Shown here in pieces: positions 33,828-45,285 of a DNA stretch of 64,000 nt (positions within the stretch are counted from its first letter, which is position 1; each line of letters starts with the position of its first letter). The notes beneath the pieces are model-generated. The model searched no databases. It saw only the letters and a list, made by a program, of their open reading frames with translations, and had not been told where the DNA came from. Made by a program: the position numbers and the translations under genes. The stretch spans positions 10,100,501-10,164,500 of the forward strand of contig CM065815.1 in NCBI GenBank assembly GCA_033398695.1. Reading direction: 5' to 3'. Source of the DNA: Orobanche coerulescens. Taxonomy: Eukaryota > Streptophyta > Magnoliopsida > Lamiales > Orobanchaceae.

Positions 33828-34680
33828 CATTCGATTTGTTGTCCCTTGTATAAACCATATAAGGGGCATTTCCTCCATTTCTAAATAGAAGGTTGAATTC
33901 CCAAATAATTTATTTTGGTTATTAATACTTTTAATTATATAATAATAAATAACATACAAAATAATATTTGGGAGTATAAGTTGTTAGAGAAAATAAGTTT
34001 TAATGATTTTTTAATGGCTAGAAATTTAATTTGTATAAAATTAAATTGTCTAGGATTAATCTACATTCATAGTAAATAATCATAGTATATCTAATATTTC
34101 AAAACTGATTTTTGAGGAGTGAAAATTTATGAAGAAAGATAGTCATTTTGAAAGAGCAATTTGAGATGAATGTAAATATGAAGAATATTATATAAGTTTA
34201 GGACATTTAATAAGATGAAAAGAATTGGAGAGTGTGCAACATTACCAAGATTGTGTCATTAGAATATTGGAGGTAGATCTTGCAAGCGGGTGGGTATTTT
34301 ATGCATCGGGTCGAAAAGGCCCCTTTTTTAGGCCTAAAAATTGAGGGTCGTAGCCCGGCCCGCGGCCCTTTTTTTTTAAGTCTAAAATATAATATAAAAA
34401 TACTGAATAAATATACAATTATTTTTAATTGTCATTATATTATTTACTATACTACCACAATTAAAAAATAAATATACGAATATTTTTATTAGATCATTAA
34501 ATTATTTATTACATTATCGCAATAAAAAATAAATATACAAATATTCTTATTTCATCGTTAGATCATCTAACAATACCACTATCTAAAAAAATTATGAAAT
34601 AATATTATATATTCATATGAGATCATATAAAGTAACCACAAAATCCCATGAAATAAATTGGGTCGGGCCTCCACGGGCGG
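33828..34680. other. AT-rich sequence, truncated element at its right end
   Basis: No gene is visible. From about 34273 (TAGATCTTGCAAGCGGGTGGG) to 34680 (GGGCCTCCACGGGCGG) the ends look like another transposon of the TAG.CTTGCAAGCGGG type, whose terminus has been lost where LTR G begins. No TSD could be found. Confidence 0.4.
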
Positions 34681-35914
34681 GCGTTAACCAGCCGGACATG
34701 GGTCCGGATATAAATTGAGCTAGGCGGCTGTCACATGCGCCAGCCGGACATGGGTCCGGATAAGATTCCCGCGGATGAACCTGGACAGTTTTGGAGTCAA
34801 CGCTCGTTAGCGTGTGCTAAGGACATTGTGGTAGCGTGCGCAAAATAGCTAACGTACAGAAACATTATAAAAGGGACAGCACCCCATTTTATTTTGTTTA
34901 CGTTTTCTTCACTTGTCCTTCGTTTCTTGGAAGTCCAGAGAGCATCCCCTCCTTAAACACATTTAAACCATCTCAACTTGATCATTGAAGATTGGAGATT
35001 ACTCATACTTGATCCTTGAAGTAGAGACTCATCTTGGATTGTCACACAAGCAACCGTAGTTGAAGTCTACCTATTGTCTCAGTGTTTTCTTCATCTTAAG
35101 GTATGTTAATACTATCTCCAACGTTGAATTCGTGTTCTTAAGGATATGATGAGTATGCTATCAAGATATTGAGTTCCATTGATGAATTATTCAAACAACA
35201 TCATGTTTAGAAGTTGGAATGATTATGCTTAAGATATCGTTATTGAAACATCATAGTAGGAATCCTATTACGTCAATGATGAGAGTATTATTCTGAGATT
35301 GATTATCCGTATTGAATAACGTTGCCATATTAATCATAGACTTGGATTTGATATCACTTTTGTTAAACGGATTTAAGAAAGAATCATCGAAGGTTGTATC
35401 CTTTCTTATAAGTTGGATTTATTAGTTCTTTAGATGTAGTCTGAATGTAATGGTGACAATGGAATCTAGTGCATCAGCCTGAGATCACCGAACTTCACAT
35501 GAGAATGATTATCGAGATTGAATATAAGTGTCGAGATGATATTCATTTCCTTAAATTCAAAGATGTGTGAATCCGTAAGATCATTCATAATTAAGATCAT
35601 TCATAATCGTATGAACATGATATGTATGGAGATAACGTACGTTAATCATTGAGGATTTCGTAAGCTTCATCACAGTTAGAACAGTCGTCTGCCCAGTGAG
35701 AAACTGCCATGCATGCTTAGCGTACGCTAAGCTATGTAGTTAACGTACGCTATCGGGCATAGTTAACGTACGCTACGTTTGGTACGTAATGTACGTTATA
35801 CCATCATACGAGTTAGTCGACTGATCAGTGAAGGACTGACAATGCATAGTTAGCATACGCTAGACTTTGTATCTTACATGCGCTAACTAGTAGGCTTAAC
35901 GTACGCTACCAAAG
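34681..35914 (+). mobile_element. LTR 'G', upstream part (Tekay/Del-like), interrupted by H
   Basis: Aligns to the E 3' LTR from about 49160 on, and in its first bases (GCGTTAACCAGCC) to the C LTR. Its true start (TGTAATATCC) is missing, so it is 5' truncated at 34681. TATA box TATAAAAG at 34866-34873. A 23-bp segment beginning CCAGCCGGACATGGGTCC is present twice (34688 and 34740). The last five bases, CAAAG, are the left TSD of element H. Palindromes of the TTAACGTACGCTA class are dense from 35700 to 35910. Confidence 0.82.
34866..34873 (+). promoter_or_regulatory. TATA box of LTR G
   Basis: TATAAAAG, followed by GGACAGCACCCC; equivalent boxes occur in the C (52120-52126, minus) and E LTRs. 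Confidence 0.65.
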
Positions 35915-36433
35915 TGTCACGGGGCGCTTATAGTTTGTATAGACTGTACGCGTACCATGCGGCTAGTAGTCAATTTACCCGACTACGTCCGCCTAACTTG
36001 TTCGAGAGTTGGTGCTAATGCGATGCAATCACGCCGAGGCGTTTTAGTGGCACAGCAAAATTGAAGATGAAAATCGATTTGTATTAATACAATGAACGAT
36101 TACAATAGGCAACAACGATTACAAGCATACACGGATAGGAGGGTCTCAGCAAACTTGCCAATTCGTACTACAACTCTTCAGTACACTCTTCCCCCCTATA
36201 ATAGGCTTAGAAAAATAAAGGCTAATGACAACAGTGGATATTGAAAAGCTGAGCAAGCACTAACTAGCTATTACAACACTAACTAGCTATTACAAGGAAA
36301 ATAAAGTAAAGCCCTACACTATAGATGATAACTTGAAGTGCGAAGAGGCTCTGCATCCCACAAAGCTGCAAGTTGGCCCATGAGTGGCCTGTGATTAGGT
36401 AATACCGCATGGGGTCGCGGGTATCCCGTGACA
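35915..36433 (-). mobile_element. 3' LTR of gypsy element H (519 bp)
   Basis: TGTCACGGGGCGC...CCCGTGACA, an almost exact copy of 41173-41690 (about 13 differences by eye, mostly transitions). TSD CAAAG at 35910-35914 and 41691-41695. Confidence 0.95.
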
Positions 36434-36450
36434 GCGCTCCCCCCTCTGAG
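36434..36450 (-). other. Polypurine tract of element H
   Basis: The minus strand reads CTCAGAGGGGGGAGCGC directly before the 3' LTR. Confidence 0.8.
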
Positions 36451-36988
36451 TTGGTGACGTCCTCGGCGCCATAGATGTGAGATAAGCATCCAGTAGTGGT
36501 TGAAAAGCTTTGAGTGTTGTCGCCCTCTCCCAAGTGTTCTCCTCCATACTGCAGCCCTGCCATTTCACCAAATATTCTTTGTATAACTTCTTTCTCGGCC
36601 CTGCATCACGGTGGTCGATAATAGCTTCGGCCACCCTCTTCCCCAAGTTGCGTAGTTTCAGTTGTAGACGGTTGGGCAGGTTGCGTGTGGTATCCTCTTT
36701 GTCTGCCTGATATGGCTTGAGTTGGCTGACATGAAAGACATTATGAATGCGCCACCATTGGGGTAACTCAAGCTTGTAGGCTACCTTTCCGACTCTTTTG
36801 ATGATGTTTAGGGACCCAATATATTTTTGCATTAGCCGTGAATCTCTCCCCCGTGTTGCCCTGGAGGAACTCTGGTTCGGGACCTTCACCATTACCTTGT
36901 CACCCACACAGTATTCAACAAAGCGGCGTTTAAGAACAGCATATTTTTTCATCCGCTTTTGAGCCTTCTCCAGGTAGCCACGGGCCAA
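36434..36988 (-). pseudogene. Element H integrase C-terminus and chromodomain
   Basis: Open reading frame (36988-36395) continuing the integrase after a frameshift at about 36,970. It has the HVFHVSQL boundary motif of gypsy integrases. Near the end is a chromodomain: EAIIDHRD, then YLVKWQGCSMEENTWE with the typical VKW-G-...E-TWE residues. The chromodomain marks H as a chromovirus; in such elements it guides integration to heterochromatin. The frame runs a few codons into the LTR. Broken from the upstream pol by a frameshift. Confidence 0.88.
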
Positions 36989-38052
36989 ATCAAGGTTTTG
37001 TTCCCATTCAAGGGAAAATGTTTGCGCCGAAGTAGGCCTGGCGTTTTGTGGAACAGTATCAATATTGTGCGGGAGGAGTGCTCACGCCCATTACAAATTT
37101 CAAAAGCACTCTTATTGGTGGTAGAGCATTTTTGAGCATTGAAACACAGTTGAGCAACATCCAACAGCTTCACCCAGTCCTTCTGATTAGTGCTCACAAA
37201 ATGTCGAAGATATTCCTCCAACATTGAGTTAAATCTTTCAGTTTGGCCATCAGATTGTGGGTGGAAGCTAGAGCTCATATTCAACTTGGAGCCGAGTAGT
37301 TCGAAGAGCTCGGTCCAAAAGTTACTAGTAAACCAGGTGTCTCGATCACTAACAATGTCCCTCGGCAGTCCCCAATACTTAACAATATGCTTGAAAAAGA
37401 GCTGAGCTGTCTCTTCCGCCGAAACTGTCTTGGGTGCTGCTATGAATGTAGCATATTTGGAGAACCGGTCTACCACAACAATAATGGCATCAAGATCCCC
37501 AACTTTTGGTAGACTGGTGATATAATCCATTGAAACACTTTCCCAAGCCCTAACAGGAATGAGTAGTGGTTCCAGCAAGCCTGCCTTCTTTTGTCGATCA
37601 GGTTTATCTTGTTGGCACACCAAGCAGGTGCGGACAAACATCTCAATGTTGTCCCGCATTTGGGGCCAATAGTAAGCTCGTTGAACTAAGGCCACCGTGC
37701 GCTCCTCTCCTGGGTGTCCCGCCCAGAGAGTGTCGTGACATTCCGCAATAATAGTTTTCCTCATATCGCCGCCTAGAGGTACGTAGAGACGTCTCCCCTT
37801 GGTCCATAAGAGACCATCCTCTAGCCAAAATCTTCGTGTTGTACCCTGGTGGACAAGGTTCACCAAACATTGAGCCGCTGCATCGGCTCCCATTAGTTCT
37901 CGTATTTGATCTTTTAATGGAGTGGTCACCTGACTCGAGGAAAGTGCTGCCAGCACTTGTAGAACAGCTAGGTCGGATCTGCGGCTCAGGGCATCCGCCA
38001 CCTGATTACTAGAACCGGCATGATACTCAATCACAAAGTTGAACTCGGACAA
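36949..38052 (-). pseudogene. Element H RNase H end and integrase
   Basis: A 367-codon frame. It begins with the RNase H tail (EYHAGSSNQVADALSRR), followed by the HHCC zinc finger of integrase (HPGEERT...CLVCQQDK). The catalytic core comes next, with D (SMDYITSLP), D (IVSDRD) and the conserved GLPRDIVSDRD and PQSDGQTER motifs. It loses frame near the C-terminus at about 36,970. The upstream part of RNase H is in another frame (38501-38031), so the polyprotein cannot be made intact from this copy. Confidence 0.9.
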
Positions 38053-38501
38053 TAGTTCCTGCCATCTCGCTTGTTTCCCAGTAAGCTTTGTTTGGGGACA
38101 AAGTGACTAACGGTGTTGTCAGTTTTTACAATAAACGGCAACCCCAATAAGTAATGTCTCCAAAGTCGAAGGCAATGGACGACTGCTAAAAGCTCTTTCT
38201 CATGCACCGTGTAACACCTCTCGACATCCTTAAGTTTCTTACTCTCGAAGGCAACAGGATGGCCATCTTGCACTAAAACTCCTCCTAGTGCAATATCTGA
38301 AGCATCTGTTTCAACCACAAAAGGTTTGGATAGATCCGGTAGTGCGAGGACCGGGTCTGTTAGGATGGCCTTCTTTAAGTTTTCGAAGGCATTCTGGCAT
38401 TCCGGCGACCAATTCCAAACTTCCGTCTTTCTTGTCAAATCGGTTAGGGGTCTTGCTATTCCAGCATACCCCATCACAAATCTTCTATAGTAATTTGCCA
38501 A
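38031..38501 (-). pseudogene. Element H RT-RNase H connection
   Basis: A frame with ANYYRRFVMGYAGIARPLTDLTRK (RT connection) followed by RNase H (VVETDASDIALGGVL, HEKELLAVVHCLRLWRHYL). It is separated from the RT above by a frameshift near 38,560 and from the next segment by another near 38,045. Confidence 0.88.
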
Positions 38502-41140
38502 CTCGAGAAATGACCGTACCTCATGTACATCGGTTGGTGGTTTCCACTCTTAGATTGCTGGTTTTTTTTCGGGTCCATGCGAATATTGCCACACTCAACG
38601 ATATGACCCAAGAAACTGATCCGCTTCTGGGCAAATGAGCACTTTGACAGCTTAACATATAGTTCATGCTCACGAAGCCTAGTAAGAACCATTCTCAAAT
38701 GTTCCACATGTTCTTCCAAGGTTCGGCTATATATAACAATATCGTCCAGGTATACCACGACAAACTCGTCCAAGAACCCTTGGAGAACTTGATTCATCAA
38801 GGTGCTGAAAGTAGCTGGGGCGTTTGTTAGGCCAAAGGGCATGACTAAGAACACGAAGGCCCCATAACGTGTGACAATCGTCGTTGTCACTTCATCTCCC
38901 TCCTTGATGCGAACTTGCCAATAACCTGATCTCAGATCGATCTTCGTGTAGTATTTCGCTCCACTAAGATGGTCGAAGCAATCTGCTACAAGTGGAATAG
39001 GATACACATTCTTCACCGTAATTTTGTTTAGAGCACGGTAATCACAACACAATCGCAGAATTCCATCAGACTTTTTCTGAAAGAGAACAGGAGCTCCATA
39101 GGGTGATTTCGCCGGTTGGATCATACCACATTCCAACATCTCTTTTAACTGCTTTCTGAGTTCCACGAGCTCAGGTTGCGACATACGATAAGGGGCTCGG
39201 GCAGGAGGTTTTGTGCCCGACACCAACTCAATCTCATGATCGACCGCCCTCTTAGGTGGAAGCTTCCGAGGCAGTTCGCCGGGCATAACATCTTCAAATT
39301 CGTTTAGGAGGTGCTTCACCGCATCAGGGATAGGACCTGATGACTCCTCTACTTCATCAAATTGCAAGGCGCATAAGAAGGACGGTTCACCATGCCTGCA
39401 TCCCTTCTTGAACTGTAGCGCGGATAGGTTATTTTGCCCTTGGGTTGCGCTAATTGTTGGGATAATATGTGGTTTATCCCCCAAAACCAAGAGTGCATCA
39501 GCACACGGCATGACTAGGGTTTGAGTGTCACGCCTGTACTCGAGCCCGAGTATCAATTTGAAGTCATCCATTTCCACAACAGATAGGTCGGCCCTACACT
39601 CGAAGGCTCCTATCTTAATTCGAACAGCCTTGGCAACCCCAGCGATTGGTTTTGCCGGAGAGTTGACGGCTTTAACCCGGCCCACTCCTTTCTCTAACAA
39701 TAGTCCAAGTCTCCCCACTTCGGTGCTTGCCAGATAATTATGGGTGGCACCTGAGTCTATCATAGCACGAATATTTTTCCCGTTGATTTTAACATCAACA
39801 AACATTAATCCCTTCTTTCTCTTATCGGGACTACTGGTGGTGAGTGCAGGTACAGGTTTTCTGGCTTTTGTCGGCACTCTTGCCTTAGCTGCCACCTGAT
39901 GGGTTAACGAGTTGCACCATTGATTGATGGCCCCAAGGTTTTCCTCATCTTCCGATCTTCCTTCGTCATCTGGAACTTGCAACTCTTCTTTCGGTTGCGA
40001 ACTCGATTCTACAGCGCTCGTTAGGGCATTCAAAAGTTGCCTCTTCGGACAATTACTGAGATGATGAGGCCCATCACATAGGAAACATTTAATGATTCGT
40101 TGTGGAGGGCCCTGCTGACCTTCTGTAGGTTTGCTACGATTCGTGCTCCCATATGAACTTCCTTGAGTATAGGTTTGCCGATCCCCTACACTCCGACTCG
40201 AGTTAGGTTTGAACGGTCTTGGCATTACACTTCGGGACGGTGCCATGTTCGTTGTTACTGGACGATCTCTTCGAGGTTCCGACGTGTAATCCATTAATCG
40301 TTCTGCCGCTCCCATGGCGGTACTGAGGTTTGTGACTCGTTGGCGCAGTAGCTCCGTACGAGCAAATGGCTTCAAACCTTCCAGAAACGTAAACAACCGG
40401 TCATTCTCCGACATATCGCTAATGTGTAACATATGCGTCGAAAATGCCTTCACATAATCTCGAATAAGACCGGTGTGCTTCAAATCTCGCAAGGCCCTTC
40501 TTGAGTTGTACGCAACATTCTCTGGGAAGAATTGTTGCCTGATGGCATCTCGCAGTTGTTCCCAAGTATCAATTCTTACTCGTTGGGCCTGAATGTCCGC
40601 ATATTTGGTGCGCCACTACAATTTGGCATCATCAACCAAATACATTGTGGCGGTTGACACCTTTCTCTCCTCGTCCAAAACATTGGCGGCATGGAAGTAC
40701 TGTTCCATGTCGAATAAGAAGTTCTCAACTTCCTTGGCATCTCGTGTTCTATTATAGGAACTTGGTTCGGGGATCCGAATCCTCGTAATAGGTTCTTGAG
40801 CAACATGGGGGGTGTTGTTCACAGCTCTTTGAAGCAATCCAATCTGGATACTCATTGCTTCCATCTCGCGTCTCATTTCAGCCATATGGTTGGTTCCCAT
40901 TGCATCAGCAAAGGTTCGGCAGACTTCTCTGCACTCGCCCAACTGGGCTCGGAGGTCTTCATTCTCCGCTTCGAGGGTCTCGACCTTCTCCTCCAAGGTC
41001 TCGACAACATATTTCAATCTATAGCACTCTTGCTCTAGATTATTGAATTGGGCTTTAGAGGCCTCGACCTCTTTCTTCTTTCCGTCATCCTTTTTCTTGC
41101 CCTGCCTTCTAGGGACTTCCGTCTCGTTACCCGATTCCAT
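38474..41140 (-). pseudogene. Element H gag-protease-RT
   Basis: A single gag-pol frame from the ATG at 41140. The N-terminal gag half is a strong coiled coil (about residues 28-75). One in-frame TAG at 40618-40616 (from a Trp codon, KL-stop-WRT) interrupts it, after which the same frame stays open to 38474. Then come a CCHC knuckle (CFLCDGPHHLSNC), protease with intact DSG (AMIDSGATHNYLA) and RT with YLDDIVIYS and the DLRSGYWQ block. Frame is lost near 38,560. Element H is a Ty3/gypsy chromovirus with short LTRs. Its coding region has few lesions (one stop, about three frameshifts), consistent with recent insertion. Confidence 0.92.
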
Positions 41141-41158
41141 TCTTTCGACCTTAACCGG

Positions 41159-41170
41159 TCTCCGATACCA
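41159..41170 (-). other. Primer binding site of element H (tRNA-iMet type)
   Basis: The minus strand reads TGGTATCGGAGA two bases after the LTR end, matching the initiator tRNA-Met PBS consensus for 8-10 bases. Confidence 0.85.
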
Positions 41171-41172
41171 CC

Positions 41173-41690
41173 TGTCACGGGGCGCTTATAGTTTGTATAG
41201 ACTGTACGCGCACCGTGCGGCTAGTAGTCAATTACCCGACTACGTCCGCCTAACTCGTTCGAGAGTTGGTGCTAATGCGACGCAATCACGCCGAGGCGTT
41301 TTAGTGGCACAGCAAAATTGAAGATGAAAATCAATTTGTATTAATACAATGAACGATTAAAATAGGCAACAACGATTACAAGCATACACGGATAGGAGGG
41401 TCTCAGCAAACTTGCCAATTCGTACTACAACTCTTCAGTACACTCTTCCCCCCTATAATAGGCTTAGAAAAATAAAGGCTAATGACAACAGTGGATATTG
41501 AAAAGCTGAGCAAGCACTAACTAGCTATTACAACACTAACTAGCTATTACAAGGAAAATAAAGTAAAGCCCTACACTATAGACGATAACTTGAAGTGCGA
41601 TGAGGCTCTGCATCCCACAAAGCTGCAAGTTGGCCCATGAGTAGCCTGTGATCAGGTAATACCGCCTGGGGTCGCGGGCATCCCGTGACA
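41173..41690 (-). mobile_element. 5' LTR of gypsy element H (518 bp)
   Basis: Partner of 35915-36433. Followed by TSD CAAAG (41691-41695), beyond which LTR G continues in register. Confidence 0.95.
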
Positions 41691-41695
41691 CAAAG

Positions 41696-42640
41696 GTACG
41701 TAACGTACGTTAATCAAGTCAGGCATATTACGCTTTATGAAGTTTCGACCGTAATTTGGATTGTTAGACATTCGTACGATGTGAGATGAATTCTATATTA
41801 TTTCTTTTGTTAAGGTTTGAGCTTAGCAACGTGATTGATCGAAGGGAGTAACCTTCGAACATTTTGTTATTCGTGGGAGTATTATTCTTGTCTTCGAATC
41901 GAGACAAGTACCTTAATTGTTTTATGTATTGATGTTATACATATTGTTGTACATGTATGTTGTTGTTGTATGTCCACCTCGTGTTGGTCCGACGGGATCA
42001 TCGGGGGATCTATGCTAGCGTGCGCTGGATTATCGGATAGGTTTTTCCACCTCGGGTTGGTTTGACAGAATCATCGGGTGGTCTAGGCAGTGAACGCTGG
42101 ATCATCGGAATTACCATGTGTATATTGTGATATCATGTTGTGATTATCATGTGTGTATGTTATTATTGAGTTTCTCGCAGGAGAAGACTCATTGGTTCTT
42201 TTGTCATTTATGTTATTATTATTCTTCGTGAGATGTTGAATAATATGTTGTGGTCTTGTACTAGCATCGTTGTGCTAACCCCTTCGGGGGTGAACATTTG
42301 TTTATGTTCAGGATCCAGGAGAGCGGGGAAACAACAACTGGAGTTACATGACGACGAGGGTGCAGAGTGATGTTCCGGCCGGATTTATTTGTCTGTTGTT
42401 TGTATCGTTTTAATAAGTACTCGAGTACGTCGTCGTTTGTGATGATTTTGATTTGGTGATGTATTAATACTTTTCCTTTGGACATTTGTATTTTCAGTAT
42501 TGGTCAGAACTGTTGTATTTTATTTCAGTTACTTTCATACGTTGGTATCTGTTATTGTCTTTTCATTTCTTCAGCCTTGTAAATCCCTATGTAAAGGATT
42601 TACGGCGCTGTAATATTCCTGAATATATCGGGGTGTTACA
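41696..42640 (+). mobile_element. LTR 'G', 3' part ending TGTTACA
   Basis: Resumes LTR G after element H and runs to GGGGTGTTACA at 42640, followed by the first bases of a PBS (GAATATGGTATC). It aligns to 50350-51305 of the E 3' LTR. After 42652 the internal region expected behind the PBS is absent; instead the middle of another LTR follows. Confidence 0.85.
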
Positions 42641-42648
42641 GAATATGG

Positions 42649-43990
42649 TATCACTTTTGGTTATAAGGACTTAAGAAAGAATCATCTTAGATTGCATCCT
42701 TTCTTATAAACTGGAATTGTTAGTTTATCTCCATGGTTAGATCGGGATGTAATGATGATATTGAAATCTAGTGCGTCGACCTTAAGAACACCAAACTTCG
42801 CATGAGAATTGTAACCAAGATGGATTATGGTGTTGTGATGATAATACGTATTCTTGAATTCGAAGTTGTTGTTATCCGAAAGATCATTCATAAACCATAT
42901 GAGCATGATATGCATGGAGATGACATGTATTATCACTGAAGATTTCATGAGTTTCATCACCGTTAGAACTAGTCTGCTGCCCAGTAGTGAACTGCCATGC
43001 ACAGTTAGCGCACGCTAAGCTAAGTAGATTAGCGTGCGCTACGTATAATACTTAGCGTACGCTAAGAAGATCAGGCAGATTGCGTTTTATGAACTTTCGG
43101 CCGTAAATTGAATTGGTAGACATTCGTACAATGTGAGATAAATTCTATGTTATTTCTTTTGTTAAGGTTCGAGCTTGTTACGTGATTGATTGAAGGGGCG
43201 ACCTTCGAGTGTTTCGTTTTCGTGGAAGTATTGTTCTTGTCTTCGAATCGAGGCAAGTACCTTATTTGTTTTACGTATTGATGTTATACATATTGTCGTG
43301 CATATATGTCGTTGTTGTATGTCCACCTCGTGTTGGTCCGACGGGATCATCGGGGGCTCTATGCTAGCGTGCGCTGGATCATCGGACGGGTTTTTCCACC
43401 ACGGGTTGGTCTGACGGGATCATCGTGGGTTCTAGGCAGTGAACGCTGGATCGTCGGAATTACCATGTGTATGTTATGATGTCATGTTGTGATTATCAGT
43501 TGTGTATGTTATTTATGAGTTTCTCGCAGGAGAAGTCTCGTTGGTATTTTGTCATTTCCGTTGTTATTATTCTTCGTGAGATGTTGAATAATATGTTGTG
43601 GTACTTGTACTAGCATCGTTGTGCTAACCCCTTGGGGGGTGAACATTTTGTTTATGTTCAGGATCCAGGAGAGCAGGGAAACAACCACTGGAGCTGCATG
43701 ACGACGAGGGTGCAGAGTGATGTTCCGGTCGGGTTTATTATCTGTTGTTAGTTATTTAATAAGTACTCGAGTGCGTCGTAATTTGTGATGTTTTGGGATT
43801 TCAGTGATGTATTAATATTCTCCATTTGGACACTTGTACTTTCGATATTGAACCAGAACTGTCGTATTTTATTTCAAGTGATTTCACTAGTTGGTATTTA
43901 TTATTGTCGTTTCATTTATTCAGCCTTGTAAATTCTTATGTAAAGGATTTACGGCGCTGTAATATTCCTGAATATATCGGGGGGGTTACA
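42649..43990 (+). mobile_element. Partial 5' LTR of element E (3' 1.34 kb only)
   Basis: Begins at the junction TATC (42649-42652) and aligns to 49805-51305 of the E 3' LTR, ending GGGGGGTTACA at 43990 next to the PBS of E. The first ~0.9 kb, including promoter and TATA box, is missing. A ~155-bp block present in the E 3' LTR between 50180 and 50335 is also absent here, near 43028. Confidence 0.82.
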
Positions 43991-43995
43991 GAATA

Positions 43996-44007
43996 TGGTA
44001 TCGGAGC
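43996..44007 (+). other. Primer binding site of element E
   Basis: TGGTATCGGAGC, initiator tRNA-Met type, five bases after the LTR end, as in A and C. Confidence 0.85.
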
Positions 44008-44225
44008 TAAGATTATGGATATCTTGGCCATTGGGTTAAAATAGGGGTCATATATGTCTTTTGAGGTAACCGGCCGCGAATAACATCACTGTACTGCCTA
44101 CGTCTTCGTGCGGACGGTGGTTGTAAGTTCCTAAACTCTATCTCGTCCTTTACATGTTATATTTACTTGTACTTGAGCACTTGAACGATATTGTTTCCTG
44201 TATATTGAGTATTTATGCTTACAGT

Positions 44226-45285
44226 ATGTTGAGAGGCGGACGTGGACGTGGTCGCGGACGCGGACGAAGGATTGCCGAAAGAGAAACTTCGCCTTCTAAT
44301 CAGGCCAGCCACAGTTCAAGCGAGCCATAGAGATCTATCAATAACGAACCGGAACCTGCTGTACCAGAGATCCTTCGTCAGATGATGAACCAGATGACTC
44401 AGTTCGCTCAGGTCGTGGACCGAATGCAGGTGGCGGTGGGATTACAGCAGGGAGATAGGCAGCAAGGGATCCCAGATATGGGAAATCGAGGTGACCGATG
44501 GCTGCAAGAGGTGGCAAAAATGCAACCACCCAAATTCGAAGGTATTTCTGAGACTCCCACCTGGGACCATTGGTCGAAAGAACTGGAGAAAATCTTTGCC
44601 GGAATTAACTGCCCAGACGACCGGAGAGCCTCTGTCGCTCAATACTTTCTGATAGGGGAAAGCGTCCAAATGGTGGGAAGCCATACGGCCTGTAGACCAT
44701 GATGCTGATTGGACAGAGTTTAAATTAATGATGGAAGCTCAGTACTGCCCTCGTCCTGTGAGGGAAACCAAGGTTCGGTAGTTTTTCTCCGCTCAGCCTT
44801 CAGATGTGCCAGTATCTCAGGCAATTAAGACGTTTAACCAACAGCTGGCATTTGTTCGACATCTAGTCAGAACAGATGCTGAAATGATGATCTATTTTGA
44901 CATGAGAATGAAACCAAAAATCGAGAGGTACATGTCCGGTTTTGAATGTACCACTCTCCGCCAATACCAGGATAAAGCATTGGCGTACGAAATCAAGGAA
45001 GCAGCAATGGAGAAATTTACGGAATCCAAGAAGCAGGAAGTCTCTGGTACTTTTACAGAGCACAAGAGCAGCGGGCCCCACAAGGCCCAGTCATCATTTC
45101 ATTCTTTCAAGAAACCTCCGCACCCAGTTAGGAGCGGAAAGAACTTCGGAGCAGCATCAACCATGAGTGATGTCACCAGGAAATGCTTTAACTGCGCCCA
45201 AACGGGGCACTATCGACGGAATTGACCCTACCTGCCATGACTTGTTTTGATTGTGGTCGAGAGGGACATCGTGCGGTGTTCTGTG
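44226..45285 (+). pseudogene. Element E gag pseudogene
   Basis: Capsid/nucleocapsid gene from the ATG at 44226 (MLRGGRGRGRGRGRGRRIAERE). It is broken by TAG at 44328-44330, by a +1 insertion near 44662 (GGGGAAAGCGTCC where A and C have one A fewer) and by TAG near 44779. A 1-bp loss and TGA occur between the two zinc knuckles (45221-45230). The first knuckle reads CFNCAQTGHYRRN and loses its last Cys to the TGA; the second (CFDCGREGHRAVFC) is complete. Same family as A and C. Confidence 0.9.
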
